Shown: positions 1-10,260, counted from the stretch's first letter. The stretch is DNA of 64,000 nucleotides from Leptospira yanagawae serovar Saopaulo str. Sao Paulo = ATCC 700523 (GCF_000332475.2 NZ_AOGX02000024.1:421406-485405), one strand, 5' to 3'. Notes: generated from the sequence alone by a model not told the origin. Translations and numbers: made by a program.

Positions 1-762
1 CAGTGTACAGTTTTGTGCTTCATCCAAGATGATAAAGGAATGGGAAAGGGTTCTACCTCGCATAAAGGCAATGGGAGCAATTTCAATTTTTCCCACCTGT
101 AAGTATTCACTCGTTTTTTCAAATCCGATACACTCGTGTAACGCATCATAGATGGGACGAAGGTAAGGGTTTACTTTTTGTGTTAAGTCACCAGGTAAAA
201 AACCTAAGTTCTCCCCCGCTTCCACGGCTGGTCTTGTGAGGATGAGCCTGTCCACTTCTCCCGTTTGCATCATGCGACAAGCCGTTGCAATGGATAAAAA
301 CGTTTTCCCAGTACCAGCAGGTCCCATGGCAATGGTGATATAGTTTTTATGAAGGCTATCAACAAAACTTTCTTGGTTTTTTGTACGCGGGAAAATGGGT
401 TTTCCTTTGAAGGTAACAAAAATTTTGTCTCTCGGAGTCCAAGTTTCTCCTTCCTTTTGGAAATCAGGAGATCCAGGTGTTGGCCAACCACCACTTGAAT
501 CCTTTACTTTGTTCACTAAGTAATCGATATCAAAAAAGGAATACTCGGATTTGTCTGGTCTACGTTTGAAATTTTCTTCTACCTTTTGGAAGGTATCAAG
601 TGCCACTTGGACGTGGTCACTGCTCCCTTGGATGATCAGAGATTTTCCACGGGGAATGAGTTTTACATTCAGTCTGCTTTCCCATAACGGGAGTTTGCTG
701 TCACCAATCCCACATACCGTTTGGTAGAGAGACTCTTCCTGGAATGTAAAACTTTCATCCAT
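1..762 (-). CDS. phoH: PhoH-family ATPase (partial, runs off left edge)
   Basis: A cytoplasmic P-loop ATPase of the PhoH/YbeZ family, linked in other bacteria to RNA metabolism and ribosome maturation. About 254 N-terminal residues are visible. An N-terminal KH-like stretch is followed by the Walker A motif GPAGTGKT, the family segment TRPAVEAGE, and a Walker B-like LDEAQN close to the window edge. The ATG at 760-762 lies one base after the aspS stop, so it is the last visible gene of the rpsF-ssb-rpsR-rplI-dnaB-aspS operon and probably translationally coupled. The C-terminus is outside the window. The family call is firm; the precise cellular role is not. Confidence 0.9.
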   Translation of the reverse strand, partial: MDESFTFQEESLYQTVCGIGDSKLPLWESRLNVKLIPRGKSLIIQGSSDHVQVALDTFQKVEENFKRRPDKSEYSFFDIDYLVNKVKDSSGGWPTPGSPDFQKEGETWTPRDKIFVTFKGKPIFPRTKNQESFVDSLHKNYITIAMGPAGTGKTFLSIATACRMMQTGEVDRLILTRPAVEAGENLGFLPGDLTQKVNPYLRPIYDALHECIGFEKTSEYLQVGKIEIAPIAFMRGRTLSHSFIILDEAQNCTL

Positions 763-763
763 A

Positions 764-2569
764 CTAAATTGTGACTACCCTGAGTTTGAGCTCTTCCAAT
801 TGTTTGCCTTCCACAGGACCCGGTGCTTCACTCATCATACAAGTTCCTTTTTGTGTTTTTGGGAAAGCAATGACATCACGGATGGAAGTTCCTCCTGTGA
901 GTAACATCATAATCCGATCCACACCAAAGGCAATCCCCCCATGTGGAGGTGCTCCAAAGGAAAGTGCATCCAGTAAAAATCCAAATTTGGATTTGGCATC
1001 TTCTTCCCCAATCCCAATGGCTTCCAAAACAAGGCTTTGGATTTCTGGGTTGTGGATACGAATCGAACCACCACCAATTTCTGTTCCATTGAGAACCAAG
1101 TCATAAGCTTTAGCACCAATTGAGGATAGGTCAACTTCTTTCCCTGCTTTCCAATCTCTTAATTTTTGAAAGTCTTCTTCTTTCGGTGAAGTAAATGGAT
1201 GGTGGAGGAAGGTCCATGATTTGGTTGTTTCATCCAATTCAAACATAGGAAAGTCAACCACCCAATGGAAACTATAAGGGACCTTAGGTGGATCATACTT
1301 TTCTGATAATTTCAAACGTAAGGCACCAAGAGAAGCATTTACAATTTTAGACGTATCTGCTCCGAAGAATACCATATCTCCTTCTTTGGATCCAACTGCT
1401 TTTGCGATGGCCTCGAGTGCTTCTGGTGAGAAACGTTTCGTAATGGTGGATTCAAGCCCATTTGCTCCATGTTTCATGTAAGCAAGGCCTTTGGCACGGA
1501 AGTCACGGGAAAGCCACGCGGTAAGGTCTTCGATTTCTTTTCTGGAAATTACGGAACCACCAGGAACACAAATGGCTTTTACAACTCCACCACTGGCAAT
1601 CGCACCGGTAAAGACTTGAAAATCACAAGACTTAACATGTTCTGAAACGTTCACAAGTTTCATTCCAAAACGAATGTCTGGTTTGTCGGAACCATATTCT
1701 TCCATCGCCACATGGTATGGCATGGTCATGAAGGGTGCATTCACTTCTAATTGGAACACCTTCTTTAAGGCAAAGGCCCACATGGATTCAATTTCACGAC
1801 GGATGTCTTCTTCCGTGACAAACGAAAACTCCATATCGAGTTGTGTGAATTCAGGTTGGCGGTCTGCACGTAAGTCCTCATCCCGAAAGCATTTTACGAT
1901 TTGGAAGTATCGTTCCATCCCACCAATCATCAGGATTTGTTTAAAAAGTTGAGGGGATTGTGGGAGAGCATAAAACTCACCAGCATTCAAACGAGATGGT
2001 ACTAAAAAGTCCCTTGCCCCTTCTGGAGTGGATTTATTTAAAATGGGAGTTTCAATTTCTAAAAAGGATTTGCTATCCAAATACTCTCGTAAAGCAAATG
2101 TTAGCTTGTGTCGTAATACCAATCGATCCCTAAGTTCTTCCCTACGCATATCAAGATAACGGTACTTCAATCGGATTTCTTCCCCAGATGGGTCAAATTC
2201 ATCTAAAGTGAATGGAGGGGTTTTGGATGTGTTTAAAATTTCAACTGATTCCGCGATTAACTCGTATTTGCCGGTTTCCATTTTCGGATTTACAGAATCT
2301 GCATCTCTAAGTGACAGTTTTCCTTTCACTGCAATCACAAATTCAGAACGAATTTTTTCGACTTTGGAGAAATCATCGCCAAGGATTTCTTTTCTTGCAA
2401 CGATTTGTAAAATTCCAGAGCGATCCCGAAGGTCGATGAAAATCACTCCTCCTTGGTCACGGTAACGGAATGCCCAACCGGAAAGGAATAAAGTTTTCCC
2501 GACAGATGCATCTGAGACATTTGTGGCGCTAATTCTATTTTTGTATTCTGATGTTACCCAGTGATTCAA
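764..2569 (-). CDS. aspS: Aspartate--tRNA ligase
   Basis: Class II aminoacyl-tRNA synthetase that charges tRNA-Asp (possibly also tRNA-Asn) in the cytoplasm. It is 601 residues, the usual length for the bacterial type with a GAD insertion. An N-terminal OB fold (about 15-110) carries the [12 protein letters not shown] stretch. Motif 2 ([18 protein letters not shown]) and motif 3 ([12 protein letters not shown] near the C-terminus) are intact. The start is a TTG at 2567-2569 preceded by AAGGGG at good spacing. The gene sits 11 bases after dnaB and directly before phoH. Confidence 0.97.
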   Translation of the reverse strand: MNHWVTSEYKNRISATNVSDASVGKTLFLSGWAFRYRDQGGVIFIDLRDRSGILQIVARKEILGDDFSKVEKIRSEFVIAVKGKLSLRDADSVNPKMETGKYELIAESVEILNTSKTPPFTLDEFDPSGEEIRLKYRYLDMRREELRDRLVLRHKLTFALREYLDSKSFLEIETPILNKSTPEGARDFLVPSRLNAGEFYALPQSPQLFKQILMIGGMERYFQIVKCFRDEDLRADRQPEFTQLDMEFSFVTEEDIRREIESMWAFALKKVFQLEVNAPFMTMPYHVAMEEYGSDKPDIRFGMKLVNVSEHVKSCDFQVFTGAIASGGVVKAICVPGGSVISRKEIEDLTAWLSRDFRAKGLAYMKHGANGLESTITKRFSPEALEAIAKAVGSKEGDMVFFGADTSKIVNASLGALRLKLSEKYDPPKVPYSFHWVVDFPMFELDETTKSWTFLHHPFTSPKEEDFQKLRDWKAGKEVDLSSIGAKAYDLVLNGTEIGGGSIRIHNPEIQSLVLEAIGIGEEDAKSKFGFLLDALSFGAPPHGGIAFGVDRIMMLLTGGTSIRDVIAFPKTQKGTCMMSEAPGPVEGKQLEELKLRVVTI

Positions 2570-2580
2570 TTGAAAACCCC

Positions 2581-3924
2581 TTATAATGGAACGTTATCGA
2601 AACGACTGATTTTCGGATTGAACATCAATGGAAAATCGGCCGTTGCTCCCGCTCTGTTTTTGGCGATGATGATCTCAGCCATTCCCCTTTTGTTTGGGTC
2701 AAGCTCTTCGGGAGGTTTCACCATTTCTTCCCGATAAATAAAACATACAATGTCCGCATCCTGCTCAATGGCACCTGACTCCCGTAAGTCGGAAAGTTGT
2801 GGCCTTTGGTCTTTGGAGCGGTTTTCAATGGAACGGTTCATCTGCGATAATGCGATGATGGGGCAACCCACTTCCCGTGCCATTTGTTTGAGTCCTCTGG
2901 AAATATTGGCAACCTCTTGTTGCCTTCCACCCATGGCTGCTTTTGGGTCACTCATCAGCTGTAAATAGTCCACTATCACAAGTCCGATTTCTTCTGTGGT
3001 TCGAAGTTGCCTGAGTCTAGCTGAAAACTCTTGGATGGTCAGATAACCAGAATCATCTATGTACAAACTGGCAGAAGTGATATTTCCAATACTGTCCTTA
3101 AGTTGTGTCATTTGTGCAGATGTAAGAGTTCCCGCTTTTAATGCATAGGAATCAATCCTTGCATCGGCACTGATGAGTTTCAGAAGGAGTTCAATCCGAC
3201 TCATCTCGAGCGAAAAGATAACAACCGTTTTACGTTCTTTCAAAGCAGCGTTGGCAGCAATGTTGAGGGCAAAGGTTGTTTTTCCGTTACCAGGACGCGC
3301 CGCAAGGATCATTAACTCGTGTGATTTAAGACCTGTTGTTGCCATATCAAGACCCGTAAAATGGGTTTTGAGTCCATTGATCCCACCTGTACCATTTTGG
3401 CTTGCTGCCACAACATTTTTGATGTAATCGATGAGGGCATTGGCATCATCTTTGACCTTCCGTAACCCTTTGGATCTCTCTTGGCGCGAGATATCCATAA
3501 GTGACTGTTCCACAAGACTGAAAACAGAATCGTTTTCACCGGGTTCAATTTTAACTTTATCAATGGCTTGGGTCAGCGCTTCGACATACTTACGTCTGTC
3601 TGAAACACGTTTCACACGACGAACGTAATAGTCTAACGGTTGAAAGGGGACAGTATCTTTGTAGAGAGATGTGATGTATTCCAAGTCACGGGATTCATCT
3701 TTAAAAAGACGTTTTTCCCGCATTTGGTTTGTGACCGTAACTAGGTCAATGTTTGTCCCTTCGTTGATAAGGTCTGTGACAGCTTCAAAGACCCTTCTAT
3801 GGGTATCCATATAAAAGTCATCTGGGCTTAGACCTAAGTCTTCCTGCCCGGCTACCCCTCTCATGAGTAGGTAACCGATTAAGTTCTTCTCAGACTCTAT
3901 CTCCTGAAGGGGGTTAGAATTCAT
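2581..3924 (-). CDS. dnaB: Replicative DNA helicase DnaB
   Basis: Hexameric 5'-3' helicase that unwinds DNA ahead of the replisome and recruits primase. At 447 residues it is normal length. The N-terminal DnaG-interacting helical domain (about 1-100, beginning [17 protein letters not shown]) is joined by a linker to a RecA-like ATPase domain with Walker [10 protein letters not shown] and Walker [10 protein letters not shown], followed by the expected SQMNRS and [14 protein letters not shown] stretches. No intein is present. It lies in the rpsF-ssb-rpsR-rplI operon, a common bacterial arrangement. Confidence 0.97.
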   Translation of the reverse strand: MNSNPLQEIESEKNLIGYLLMRGVAGQEDLGLSPDDFYMDTHRRVFEAVTDLINEGTNIDLVTVTNQMREKRLFKDESRDLEYITSLYKDTVPFQPLDYYVRRVKRVSDRRKYVEALTQAIDKVKIEPGENDSVFSLVEQSLMDISRQERSKGLRKVKDDANALIDYIKNVVAASQNGTGGINGLKTHFTGLDMATTGLKSHELMILAARPGNGKTTFALNIAANAALKERKTVVIFSLEMSRIELLLKLISADARIDSYALKAGTLTSAQMTQLKDSIGNITSASLYIDDSGYLTIQEFSARLRQLRTTEEIGLVIVDYLQLMSDPKAAMGGRQQEVANISRGLKQMAREVGCPIIALSQMNRSIENRSKDQRPQLSDLRESGAIEQDADIVCFIYREEMVKPPEELDPNKRGMAEIIIAKNRAGATADFPLMFNPKISRFDNVPL

Positions 3925-3945
3925 CGAAAAAGCGTTAGTGTAAGA

Positions 3946-4392
3946 CTATGCTTGGCCGACGACTTTAACTACGATTTGAGGTACAACACCTTCAGCCAAA
4001 CGAACTTTGATTTTAAATTCACCAACTGATTTAATTGGCTCACCTAACTCAAGTTTACGTTTGTCGAGTTCTACTCCAGTGTTTTTAATTGCGAGAGCAA
4101 TATCATTCGCTGTTACAGAACCAAAAAGTTTGTCGTTCTCACCCACTTTTACTTTCACTTCGTATGTTTTACCATCAATCGAAGAAGAAAGATCTTTCAT
4201 CACTTTTACACGTTTTTCACGTTTGAGATCAGCAAGTCTTTTTTGGTGGATTGCAGCTTTGGTGTTACCATCGTTTGCACGTACAGCAAGTCTTCTTGGA
4301 ATGAGGAAGTTACGTGCATAACCATCAGCAACTTCTTTTACATCCCCAGCATCACCAAGATTTAATACGTCTTTTTGTAATACAACTTTCAT
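3946..4392 (-). CDS. rplI: 50S ribosomal protein L9
   Basis: L9 is a two-domain protein of the large subunit that helps reading-frame maintenance. It is 148 residues, the family norm. The N-terminal signature is VLQKDVLNLGDAGDVKEVADGYARNFLIP (start and end recognisable in residues 4-32), followed by a long charged connecting helix (about 40-75) and the C-terminal rRNA-binding domain. It is 9 bases downstream of rpsR in the same operon. Confidence 0.97.
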   Translation of the reverse strand: MKVVLQKDVLNLGDAGDVKEVADGYARNFLIPRRLAVRANDGNTKAAIHQKRLADLKREKRVKVMKDLSSSIDGKTYEVKVKVGENDKLFGSVTANDIALAIKNTGVELDKRKLELGEPIKSVGEFKIKVRLAEGVVPQIVVKVVGQA

Positions 4393-4401
4393 CCGTAACT
4401 C

Positions 4402-4746
4402 CTACAGAACTTTAAACGGCAATAAGCCGATGGATCTGGATTTTCTGATTTCACGTGCAAGGGCTCTTTGGTGTTTGCCACAAGTGCCAGTGATCCTTCT
4501 TGGAATGATTTTACCTCTGTTGGTTACAAATCTTTCTAAGATATCAACACGTTTGTAATCAAGACCTGCAAGTAAGGCTTTATCAGCACAGAACTTACAC
4601 ACTTTCTTTTTGTATTTTGCGTTTTTACGACCGAACTTACCTTCTCCGTCTTTACCACGGAAACCACCTTTTTCGTCGTCATCCATCCCGTCCATACTGT
4701 CACGGGAATCTATTCTTGTATCATCAATATTTGTCGTTTCACTCAT
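4402..4746 (-). CDS. rpsR: 30S ribosomal protein S18 (with acidic N-terminal extension)
   Basis: S18 binds S6 and 16S rRNA on the small-subunit platform. The core (VCKFC ... [12 protein letters not shown] ... [15 protein letters not shown]) is standard. CxxC and CxxH pairs are both kept, so this is the zinc-binding C+ form. About 30 residues of Asp/Glu/Met-rich sequence precede the core; this is unusual because S18 is normally about 75-90 residues. I chose the ATG at 4744-4746 because AGGTGA lies five bases before it. An in-frame ATG at 4752 and a GTG at 4755 are alternatives. Confidence 0.93.
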   Translation of the reverse strand: MSETTNIDDTRIDSRDSMDGMDDDEKGGFRGKDGEGKFGRKNAKYKKKVCKFCADKALLAGLDYKRVDILERFVTNRGKIIPRRITGTCGKHQRALAREIRKSRSIGLLPFKVL

Positions 4747-4758
4747 TGTCATCACCTA

Positions 4759-5196
4759 TCAAAAAGGAATGTCGTCATCACCGGCTGGATAATCATCATA
4801 ACCACTACTTACGCCGGAATCATAAGAATTGGAACTGTCAGAACGGTCACCCGATCCACCACCTTGTCCTTGACCACCTAACAGTTGTGCGGTCTCGACA
4901 TATACGCGGATTTTGGAGGCTTTTTTGCCTTCCGGGGTTTCCCATGACTGTTGTTGGAGTCTACCTTCGATTGCTACTTGTTTACCCTTGCCTGCATATT
5001 GTTTTAAAATGTCAGCAAGTCGGCCCCATGCAACGCAGTCGAAATAATGAGTTTCCTCTTTTTTTTCGCCGTTCGTCACATAAACTCTGTTATTCGCAAT
5101 TGAAAAATTGACAACAGAACTTCCGTTCACCGATTTAAATTCCGGATCACGAGTCATACGACCGATGAGTAGTACTTTGTTTAGATCGTTAGCCAT
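4759..5196 (-). CDS. ssb: Single-stranded DNA-binding protein
   Basis: SSB coats single-stranded DNA during replication, repair and recombination. At 145 residues it has an OB fold in 1-105 (LNKVLLIGRMTRDPEFK; WGRLADILKQYAGKGKQVAIEGRL split over 70-95). A Gly/Ser/Asp-rich disordered tail follows, ending in DDDIPF, the canonical acidic tip that recruits partner proteins. Its start overlaps the rpsF stop by 8 bases, so the two are probably coupled. Confidence 0.97.
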   Translation of the reverse strand: MANDLNKVLLIGRMTRDPEFKSVNGSSVVNFSIANNRVYVTNGEKKEETHYFDCVAWGRLADILKQYAGKGKQVAIEGRLQQQSWETPEGKKASKIRVYVETAQLLGGQGQGGGSGDRSDSSNSYDSGVSSGYDDYPAGDDDIPF

Positions 5197-5464
5197 TTGC
5201 CCTAATTACGAGGGTTTTTAGGATGTTTGCATTGAGTTTGAACTCATGTTCAATCTTTGCAACTTCGGAAGGAGATCCAGAACACTTAATCAGTGTAAAA
5301 TGGCCTTGTTCGTCTTGTCCAACGGGATGCCAGAGTCTTTTAGAACCCCAATCCTCTTCGCCTTGGATCGTGAAGTTGTATTTGGAGAGAAGTTCCTTAA
5401 CGGCAGACTTCGTCTCTTCTACATTCCCTTCACGAAGAATATTCGTGATTTCGTAGTTTCTCAT
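5189..5464 (-). CDS. rpsF: 30S ribosomal protein S6
   Basis: S6 forms a heterodimer with S18 on the ribosomal platform. It is 91 residues and starts MRNYEITNI. The start at 5462-5464 was chosen because AGGAG lies four to five bases upstream, and upstream in-frame residues do not look like S6. It is the first gene of the rpsF-ssb-rpsR-rplI-dnaB-aspS-phoH operon. The leader contains an inverted repeat (5481-5506) that could be regulatory. Confidence 0.95.
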   Translation of the reverse strand: MRNYEITNILREGNVEETKSAVKELLSKYNFTIQGEEDWGSKRLWHPVGQDEQGHFTLIKCSGSPSEVAKIEHEFKLNANILKTLVIRANG

Positions 5465-5480
5465 ATTTCTCCTATGGGTA

Positions 5481-5506
5481 TACCTACATAGAAACACTTG
5501 TAGGTA
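5481..5506 (-). promoter_or_regulatory. Inverted repeat in the rpsF leader
   Basis: A perfect 7-base inverted repeat (TACCTAC at 5481-5487, GTAGGTA at 5500-5506; 12-nt loop) lies 17-42 nt upstream of the rpsF start on the minus strand. A second, mutually exclusive pairing (CTATG with CATAG) is possible closer to the ribosome-binding site. Leaders of S6 operons in many bacteria are bound by the S6:S18 complex, but I do not see the CCG bulge typical of that motif, so the role is uncertain. Confidence 0.35.
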
Positions 5507-5616
5507 GAAGAATTTGTTAGTTTCCACTAGGGTTTTGCCATTGGGGCCTAGGGTCAATGGAATTTCTTCTTGGAGCCCTGAAACCTATCTAATTCTATGG
5601 AATTTCTAACATTTTT

Positions 5617-6339
5617 ATGGGTGAAAAATCAAATTTTCCAGAAGTTTGGGGCCTGGGTCTTGGTCTATTTTTAGCGCTGTATGCTGGTTTTTTAAACCAT
5701 ATCACTCCCAAAGAACCCGCTCTCGACAACCACTCTGGGTTTGAATCCACCCTGCTCGGCCTTGAGATGGCAGAAACTCCAAAACATGTGCAAGACCTGA
5801 TTGGAATTCCCGATACCATCGATTTTTTCCACCTCTCCACTGAATACCGTCGGGTACATTACTTTGATTTCGGATTTATCTTTTGTTATCTCGCGTTTTT
5901 GACATACACTGGCCATTATGCAGGCCGAAAGGTTCGGCCGATTTTTCTAAAAATCTTTATGGGAATGATCCTACTCCTTGTGATCGCTGGATTTGCCGAT
6001 TTAATCGAAAACATTCTCATCCTCAATATCCTCGATGCCAAAACGGCCGAAGAAATGACACCTTCTTTGGAATATCTAAAGCCCACTTCACAACTCAAAT
6101 GGTTTTGTTTGTTTTCGTATGTAGCCATTGTTTCCGTCTACTTTTGGTTATACGAAAAAGGTTGGATCCTAAGAACGGCAGCGATTCTTTTTTTCACTGG
6201 ATTTTTTTTACAGATGTTTTCGATCATCCGCACCAATTTACTCGAACTCAGTTTCCCATTTTTTTTTGTGGGACTTGTCTGCAGTTGGTTCCACTATGGT
6301 TTTAGTTTGGCTTTCAGTTCCTTATCAAAAAAAACGTAA
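5617..6339 (+). CDS. Hypothetical multi-pass membrane protein
   Basis: A 240-residue inner-membrane protein with about six hydrophobic segments: near residues 10-25, 85-100, 115-135, 165-182, 190-208 and 215-232. The loop at about 35-75 is soluble and charged. No catalytic motif was recognised. The start ATG has a poor ribosome-binding site. Its last 46 bases overlap the convergent end of the CapA-like gene on the other strand. Function unknown. Confidence 0.75.
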   Translation: MGEKSNFPEVWGLGLGLFLALYAGFLNHITPKEPALDNHSGFESTLLGLEMAETPKHVQDLIGIPDTIDFFHLSTEYRRVHYFDFGFIFCYLAFLTYTGHYAGRKVRPIFLKIFMGMILLLVIAGFADLIENILILNILDAKTAEEMTPSLEYLKPTSQLKWFCLFSYVAIVSVYFWLYEKGWILRTAAILFFTGFFLQMFSIIRTNLLELSFPFFFVGLVCSWFHYGFSLAFSSLSKKT

Positions 6340-7436
6340 CCCCTTCCCCCAGAGATCACAAGTTCAGTCCCAAGTTGTTTGCAAAGGATTGCATATTCTT
6401 TTAAAAAACTTTCCGCTTCTTTCGGTCCAAGTGGGAAAAAATAATGGTCTCCTGGTAGGCTTTGGTGTTTTCCAAATACGGGAATCACTTCCACAAAGAG
6501 AAGTTTGTCGCCATCAAAATGTGTGACGACTGAAATATTGTGTTTTAAGTATTGGTTTTTAGATCCAAAGAAAAAATTCCCGAGGGAATAGACAACGATC
6601 CCTTTAGGAAACACTTCAATCCCTTGTGGAACATGTGGGTGGTGTCCAATGATAACCTTATAACCTGCGTTAATTAAATATTTTGCCGCATTTCGTTCCG
6701 TATCCATTGGTGTAGGGTTGTATTCCACTCCCCAATGTACGGAAAGTACATTCACTTGGTTTGGTTTTGTTTTTTTGATGAGCTTTTCTGCAGTGGCAAC
6801 CCGGAAATAAGCTGCTCCAGGAGAATTTGGTCCCGAAAAAAGCCGAGTTTCGCCCGTATCTGAAAACGAAAACAATCGAAATTCCGTATTTCCTTTTTTT
6901 ACCAATATAGGATGCAAAGCAAGGTCTGTGTTTTTTCCAGCACCTGTATGGGAAATCTGGAACTCATCTAACAGACTTAAGGTTTCAAAAAGTCCATGAT
7001 CACCAAAGTCCATGGTGTGATTATTACCAAGGAAAACTCCGTTTATTCCTAGGGCTTTCAAAACGGTTAAATCCCTTCGTTCTCCATAAAATACATAGGA
7101 TTTCCTTTGGTCGGCAGTTGGGGTTTTATGTAAAACGGGAGTTTCTAAATTGATAAATCGAAAGTCAAACTGGTTTAGGAAGTGGAAAAAACTACGAAAG
7201 GGAAAAAAAACATCCTCTGTACGCATCGCATCCCGAACCCCCCAATTGAACATCACATCCCCACCAAACCAGAGTTTAGTGGTACTTGGATATTGAATGG
7301 GATCTCCCGTCTCTGTATGAAACTGGTACAAAAACGGTTTTGGTAATTCAAGAGGATCTTCTGGAGATTCTGGTAGATCCAAAGCAAATACGAGGATCGG
7401 AATTAGAAATACCAAAAAGAAAAAACGAAGTTTCAT
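6294..7436 (-). CDS. CapA-family (PGA synthesis) metallophosphoesterase-like protein
   Basis: A 380-residue exported protein with a clear signal peptide (residues 1-18, cut near VFA). The CapA fold is shown by LWFGGDVMFNWGVRD near 55-70, FINLETPVL, LGNNHTMDFGDHG, VHWGVEYNP and IGHHPHVPQGIEVF, the usual order of metal-binding Asp, Asn and His residues. CapA proteins take part in poly-gamma-glutamate or capsule export, but family members are functionally diverse. It follows a lipoprotein gene by 3 bases and probably shares its transcript. Confidence 0.85.
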   Translation of the reverse strand: MKLRFFFLVFLIPILVFALDLPESPEDPLELPKPFLYQFHTETGDPIQYPSTTKLWFGGDVMFNWGVRDAMRTEDVFFPFRSFFHFLNQFDFRFINLETPVLHKTPTADQRKSYVFYGERRDLTVLKALGINGVFLGNNHTMDFGDHGLFETLSLLDEFQISHTGAGKNTDLALHPILVKKGNTEFRLFSFSDTGETRLFSGPNSPGAAYFRVATAEKLIKKTKPNQVNVLSVHWGVEYNPTPMDTERNAAKYLINAGYKVIIGHHPHVPQGIEVFPKGIVVYSLGNFFFGSKNQYLKHNISVVTHFDGDKLLFVEVIPVFGKHQSLPGDHYFFPLGPKEAESFLKEYAILCKQLGTELVISGGRGYVFFDKELKAKLKP

Positions 7437-7439
7437 CTT

Positions 7440-8228
7440 TTAGAATCGAAATACTTGTGGAGATACTTCTGTAATTTGTGATTTTTTCAGTTTGATTTGG
7501 ATGAGGACATTCTCCTTTTCTGTATCTAAGCTAACCACTTTCGTTGTGATTTCTTTCGGCGGGTGGACTTGGAATCCTAAAGTTTTCACAATGGCTATGG
7601 CTTTTAATCCTCGTTTCCCACTGGTCAATTCCAATCGGTCCAGATTACCTTCTTTGAAAAAATATTCATACTCGCCATCGGGTTTGGTAACATACACACG
7701 CGAATCATTTGTGTTAAACCTGGCTTTTTGGTTTTGGATTTCGTTTATATAATTTCCTGTTAAGTAAGAATAAATCACAGGAAAAGGAATTGTGTATTTT
7801 TTGCCTGAGTTTGGATCTTGGATGAGAATATCACCCATTGGTAAGGTTTGGATTTCTTTTGTACTTGTGGGTTTGATTTGGATTTGTTCTTCACCTGCAA
7901 CAAGTTCAGTAAAAATCATACCGAAGAATTGGTCCATCAACTGGATTTTAACTTGTTTTGTATCTTTGGAAACATATACCTTTCCATCTAAGTACACATT
8001 GTCTTTTTTGGGCACAAAGGTTTGGATTTGCATGGAAAAATCAGATTTGAAACTAGGAAAGTTCGGATTTTTATCCAATACTTCTTTTAAAAATGTTTTT
8101 GCTGCAGTATCCTTTGCTGGTAAATACTTCCCGTCTGCCTTTCCTATAAAATTTGGATCTTCTACTTCTGTAGATTGGCATGCAACAAATTGTAAAATCA
8201 AAATAAAAACGAATAACCGAATCATCAT
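7440..8228 (-). CDS. Putative lipoprotein (possible LolA/LolB-like fold)
   Basis: A 262-residue lipoprotein: the signal peptide ends in FVAC at Cys18. The mature part is rich in beta-strand pattern, with alternating stretches such as MQIQTFVP, VYLDGKVYVSK and VKIQLMDQFFG, reminiscent of LolA/LolB/DUF4292-type lipid-binding sandwiches; this is inference from pattern only. Its ATG overlaps the TGA of the upstream TPR gene (ATGA), so the two are translationally coupled. Confidence 0.7.
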   Translation of the reverse strand: MMIRLFVFILILQFVACQSTEVEDPNFIGKADGKYLPAKDTAAKTFLKEVLDKNPNFPSFKSDFSMQIQTFVPKKDNVYLDGKVYVSKDTKQVKIQLMDQFFGMIFTELVAGEEQIQIKPTSTKEIQTLPMGDILIQDPNSGKKYTIPFPVIYSYLTGNYINEIQNQKARFNTNDSRVYVTKPDGEYEYFFKEGNLDRLELTSGKRGLKAIAIVKTLGFQVHPPKEITTKVVSLDTEKENVLIQIKLKKSQITEVSPQVFRF

Positions 8229-10222
8229 TGTGAAATTTCCTTTTCCACTCGTTTGATTTTGGACACCAAATCTTTGTTAGTAGATTGTTTGTCCCGAGCA
8301 AGTGAAAGTTTATAAAATTGTATGGCATTTACAGGATCCTTTTTTGCCAAATACACATCCCCTAAATGTTCATAAATTACAGGGTCTTCAAACCCTCTTT
8401 CTAAAGCGAGAGAGGCTGCAAAATTAAGGTGTAATAAAGCCAAATTGAATTCTTTTTTTCGGTAATACACCCATCCCAAACTATCTTGGTAGGCCGGGTT
8501 GTCAGGTTCTAGAGATATTGCTCTGTTTAAAAGAGAATTTGCTTCTTCTGGATGTTTGTCTTTTTCAGCATACAAATATCCCAAATAATTCATGGCATTG
8601 GATGCATTGGGGTTAAGAGAGATGGTTTTTTTTAAATCCGATTCTGTTTCTTCAAATTGTTTTAATTTGTCGTACGCACTCGCTCGGTAAAAATAAAAAT
8701 TGGGATTGTTTGGATCCATTTGGATTGCTTGCGAATAATCTTTCACACTTTCTTGGTATTTGCCGAGTTGAAAATATGACAATCCTCGTAGATAAAAATG
8801 AGTAGGATTTGGATTTTCTTGTAAAGTGTTCGACAAAATACCAACAGAGGTTTCTTCTTTTTTTAAATTCCCTTGCAAGTAAAGATACGCCAAACGGAAT
8901 CGCATTTTTAAATTTTTGTCTAAGTCAGTGGAAAGGGAAAGGGCTTCTTTCATCGAAAGGATGGAATGGTTCCACTGCCCTAACATCTCTTGGCAGGCAG
9001 AAATTTTTTCTAAGTATGCAACTCTTAGTTCTGTTTCTCCAGACATTGGATCTAATTTTTGGTATCCCTTTTTTAGAATCGTAAGTGCTAAAACATACTG
9101 GCGATATTCGTATGCATACTGTGCCGTCTCTGCATTGAACTGGTGGTAACTTGGAGAATTATTTTTTTCGGCCAATTCCAAAAGGGCAACCCTTGGAGTT
9201 AATCTCGCTGGATTTGCATTGATAAAGTTTTTTAGTTTTTCCTCAAGTCCGACTGGGGATCCATTCACCAATTGGTATAAAAGTGTGATGAGTCCATCTT
9301 TTGGAATTTTTTTTTCTCTACTTAATGTATGGAAAAATTGAGAAGCTACATCGCGTGCATTCAAAAAATATATTTCGGCCAACATATGGGAGGCATCAAT
9401 ATCACGTGGATTCTTTTCACGAATTTGTTCCAAATAGAATTTGGACAATTTAAAATCACCTAACACAAAATAAATTTGTGCCAAACGAAATAAAACTTCC
9501 ATATCGTTTTTATACACGGAATTGTATTCATTAAAATGTTTGATGGAGATCTTTGGGTAATCCAGTTTATAATTGAGATCACCAAGAGCTTTGGCTGTGA
9601 TGTATTTGTATTTGGAAGAAGTATCTCGCCTTTCTATGACAAAAGATAGTGCGGTATAATACAAAAGTGATTGGTTCCACATTTTCCTTTCAAAGTACAA
9701 ATTCCCAAGTAAGTACAGAAAATCCGGATCATTGGGAAAATGAACCAAATCCTTTTCTAAAACTTCTGTTGCCTTTACCAAGTTTTGTTCCCGTAAACGC
9801 ACCCGCATTTGTAAAATCACAATTTCCTTTGTAATTTCGGTGGCTTCGGTTTTTGCGATTTCTGACCATTCCCAAGCCTTGGTTGTATCACCTAACTCTA
9901 AGTAGTTTTGGGCTTGGAGTTCTGCAGAAAGGGAACTCGGTTTTTTACCCTTTTCCTTTTGGCAGAGGTGGTAATTGTCGAGTAAGGAAATCGATGCCTC
10001 AAACGACTCTTTTGCAACGTCCATTTTTTTGGCATTATTGGCTTTGTAGGCAGTGATTTGTTCTTTTATAGCACGAGAAAGCAGATACTCACTCGGAACC
10101 CCTGGATCCAGAAGGGAACAATCTTTCTTTGGTATCGGATCTGCAGAGAGCTGCAAAATAGAAAGAAAACAAAAGAAAACAAAGGGGAAAAGGTGGTTTA
10201 AAGTTTTAATTGCTTGAAACAT
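8225..10222 (-). CDS. Exported tetratricopeptide-repeat protein
   Basis: A 665-residue protein with a signal peptide (MFQAIKTLNHLFPFVFFCFL..., cleavage near LSA at about 27) followed by many TPR units. They are clearest at about 135-300 (for example FLYLLGNLYFERKMWNQSLLYY) and 490-655 (HFYLRGLSYFQLGKYQESVK, NAMNYLGYLYAEKDKH). The ATG at 10220-10222 is preferred over an upstream in-frame start because of the signal peptide and a GGA eight bases upstream. It is the first gene of a three-gene transcript with the lipoprotein and CapA-like genes. TPRs imply protein-protein contacts in the periplasm; the partner is unknown. Confidence 0.85.
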   Translation of the reverse strand: MFQAIKTLNHLFPFVFFCFLSILQLSADPIPKKDCSLLDPGVPSEYLLSRAIKEQITAYKANNAKKMDVAKESFEASISLLDNYHLCQKEKGKKPSSLSAELQAQNYLELGDTTKAWEWSEIAKTEATEITKEIVILQMRVRLREQNLVKATEVLEKDLVHFPNDPDFLYLLGNLYFERKMWNQSLLYYTALSFVIERRDTSSKYKYITAKALGDLNYKLDYPKISIKHFNEYNSVYKNDMEVLFRLAQIYFVLGDFKLSKFYLEQIREKNPRDIDASHMLAEIYFLNARDVASQFFHTLSREKKIPKDGLITLLYQLVNGSPVGLEEKLKNFINANPARLTPRVALLELAEKNNSPSYHQFNAETAQYAYEYRQYVLALTILKKGYQKLDPMSGETELRVAYLEKISACQEMLGQWNHSILSMKEALSLSTDLDKNLKMRFRLAYLYLQGNLKKEETSVGILSNTLQENPNPTHFYLRGLSYFQLGKYQESVKDYSQAIQMDPNNPNFYFYRASAYDKLKQFEETESDLKKTISLNPNASNAMNYLGYLYAEKDKHPEEANSLLNRAISLEPDNPAYQDSLGWVYYRKKEFNLALLHLNFAASLALERGFEDPVIYEHLGDVYLAKKDPVNAIQFYKLSLARDKQSTNKDLVSKIKRVEKEISQ

Positions 10223-10260
10223 CAGTAGATTCCGGCAAAGATCGGGTACAGGGACAATCC

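Noticed and set aside
4617..5111. 164-codon frame rich in His and Arg opposite rpsR and ssb
   Set aside because: Antisense to two conserved genes with biased composition caused by their codon use.
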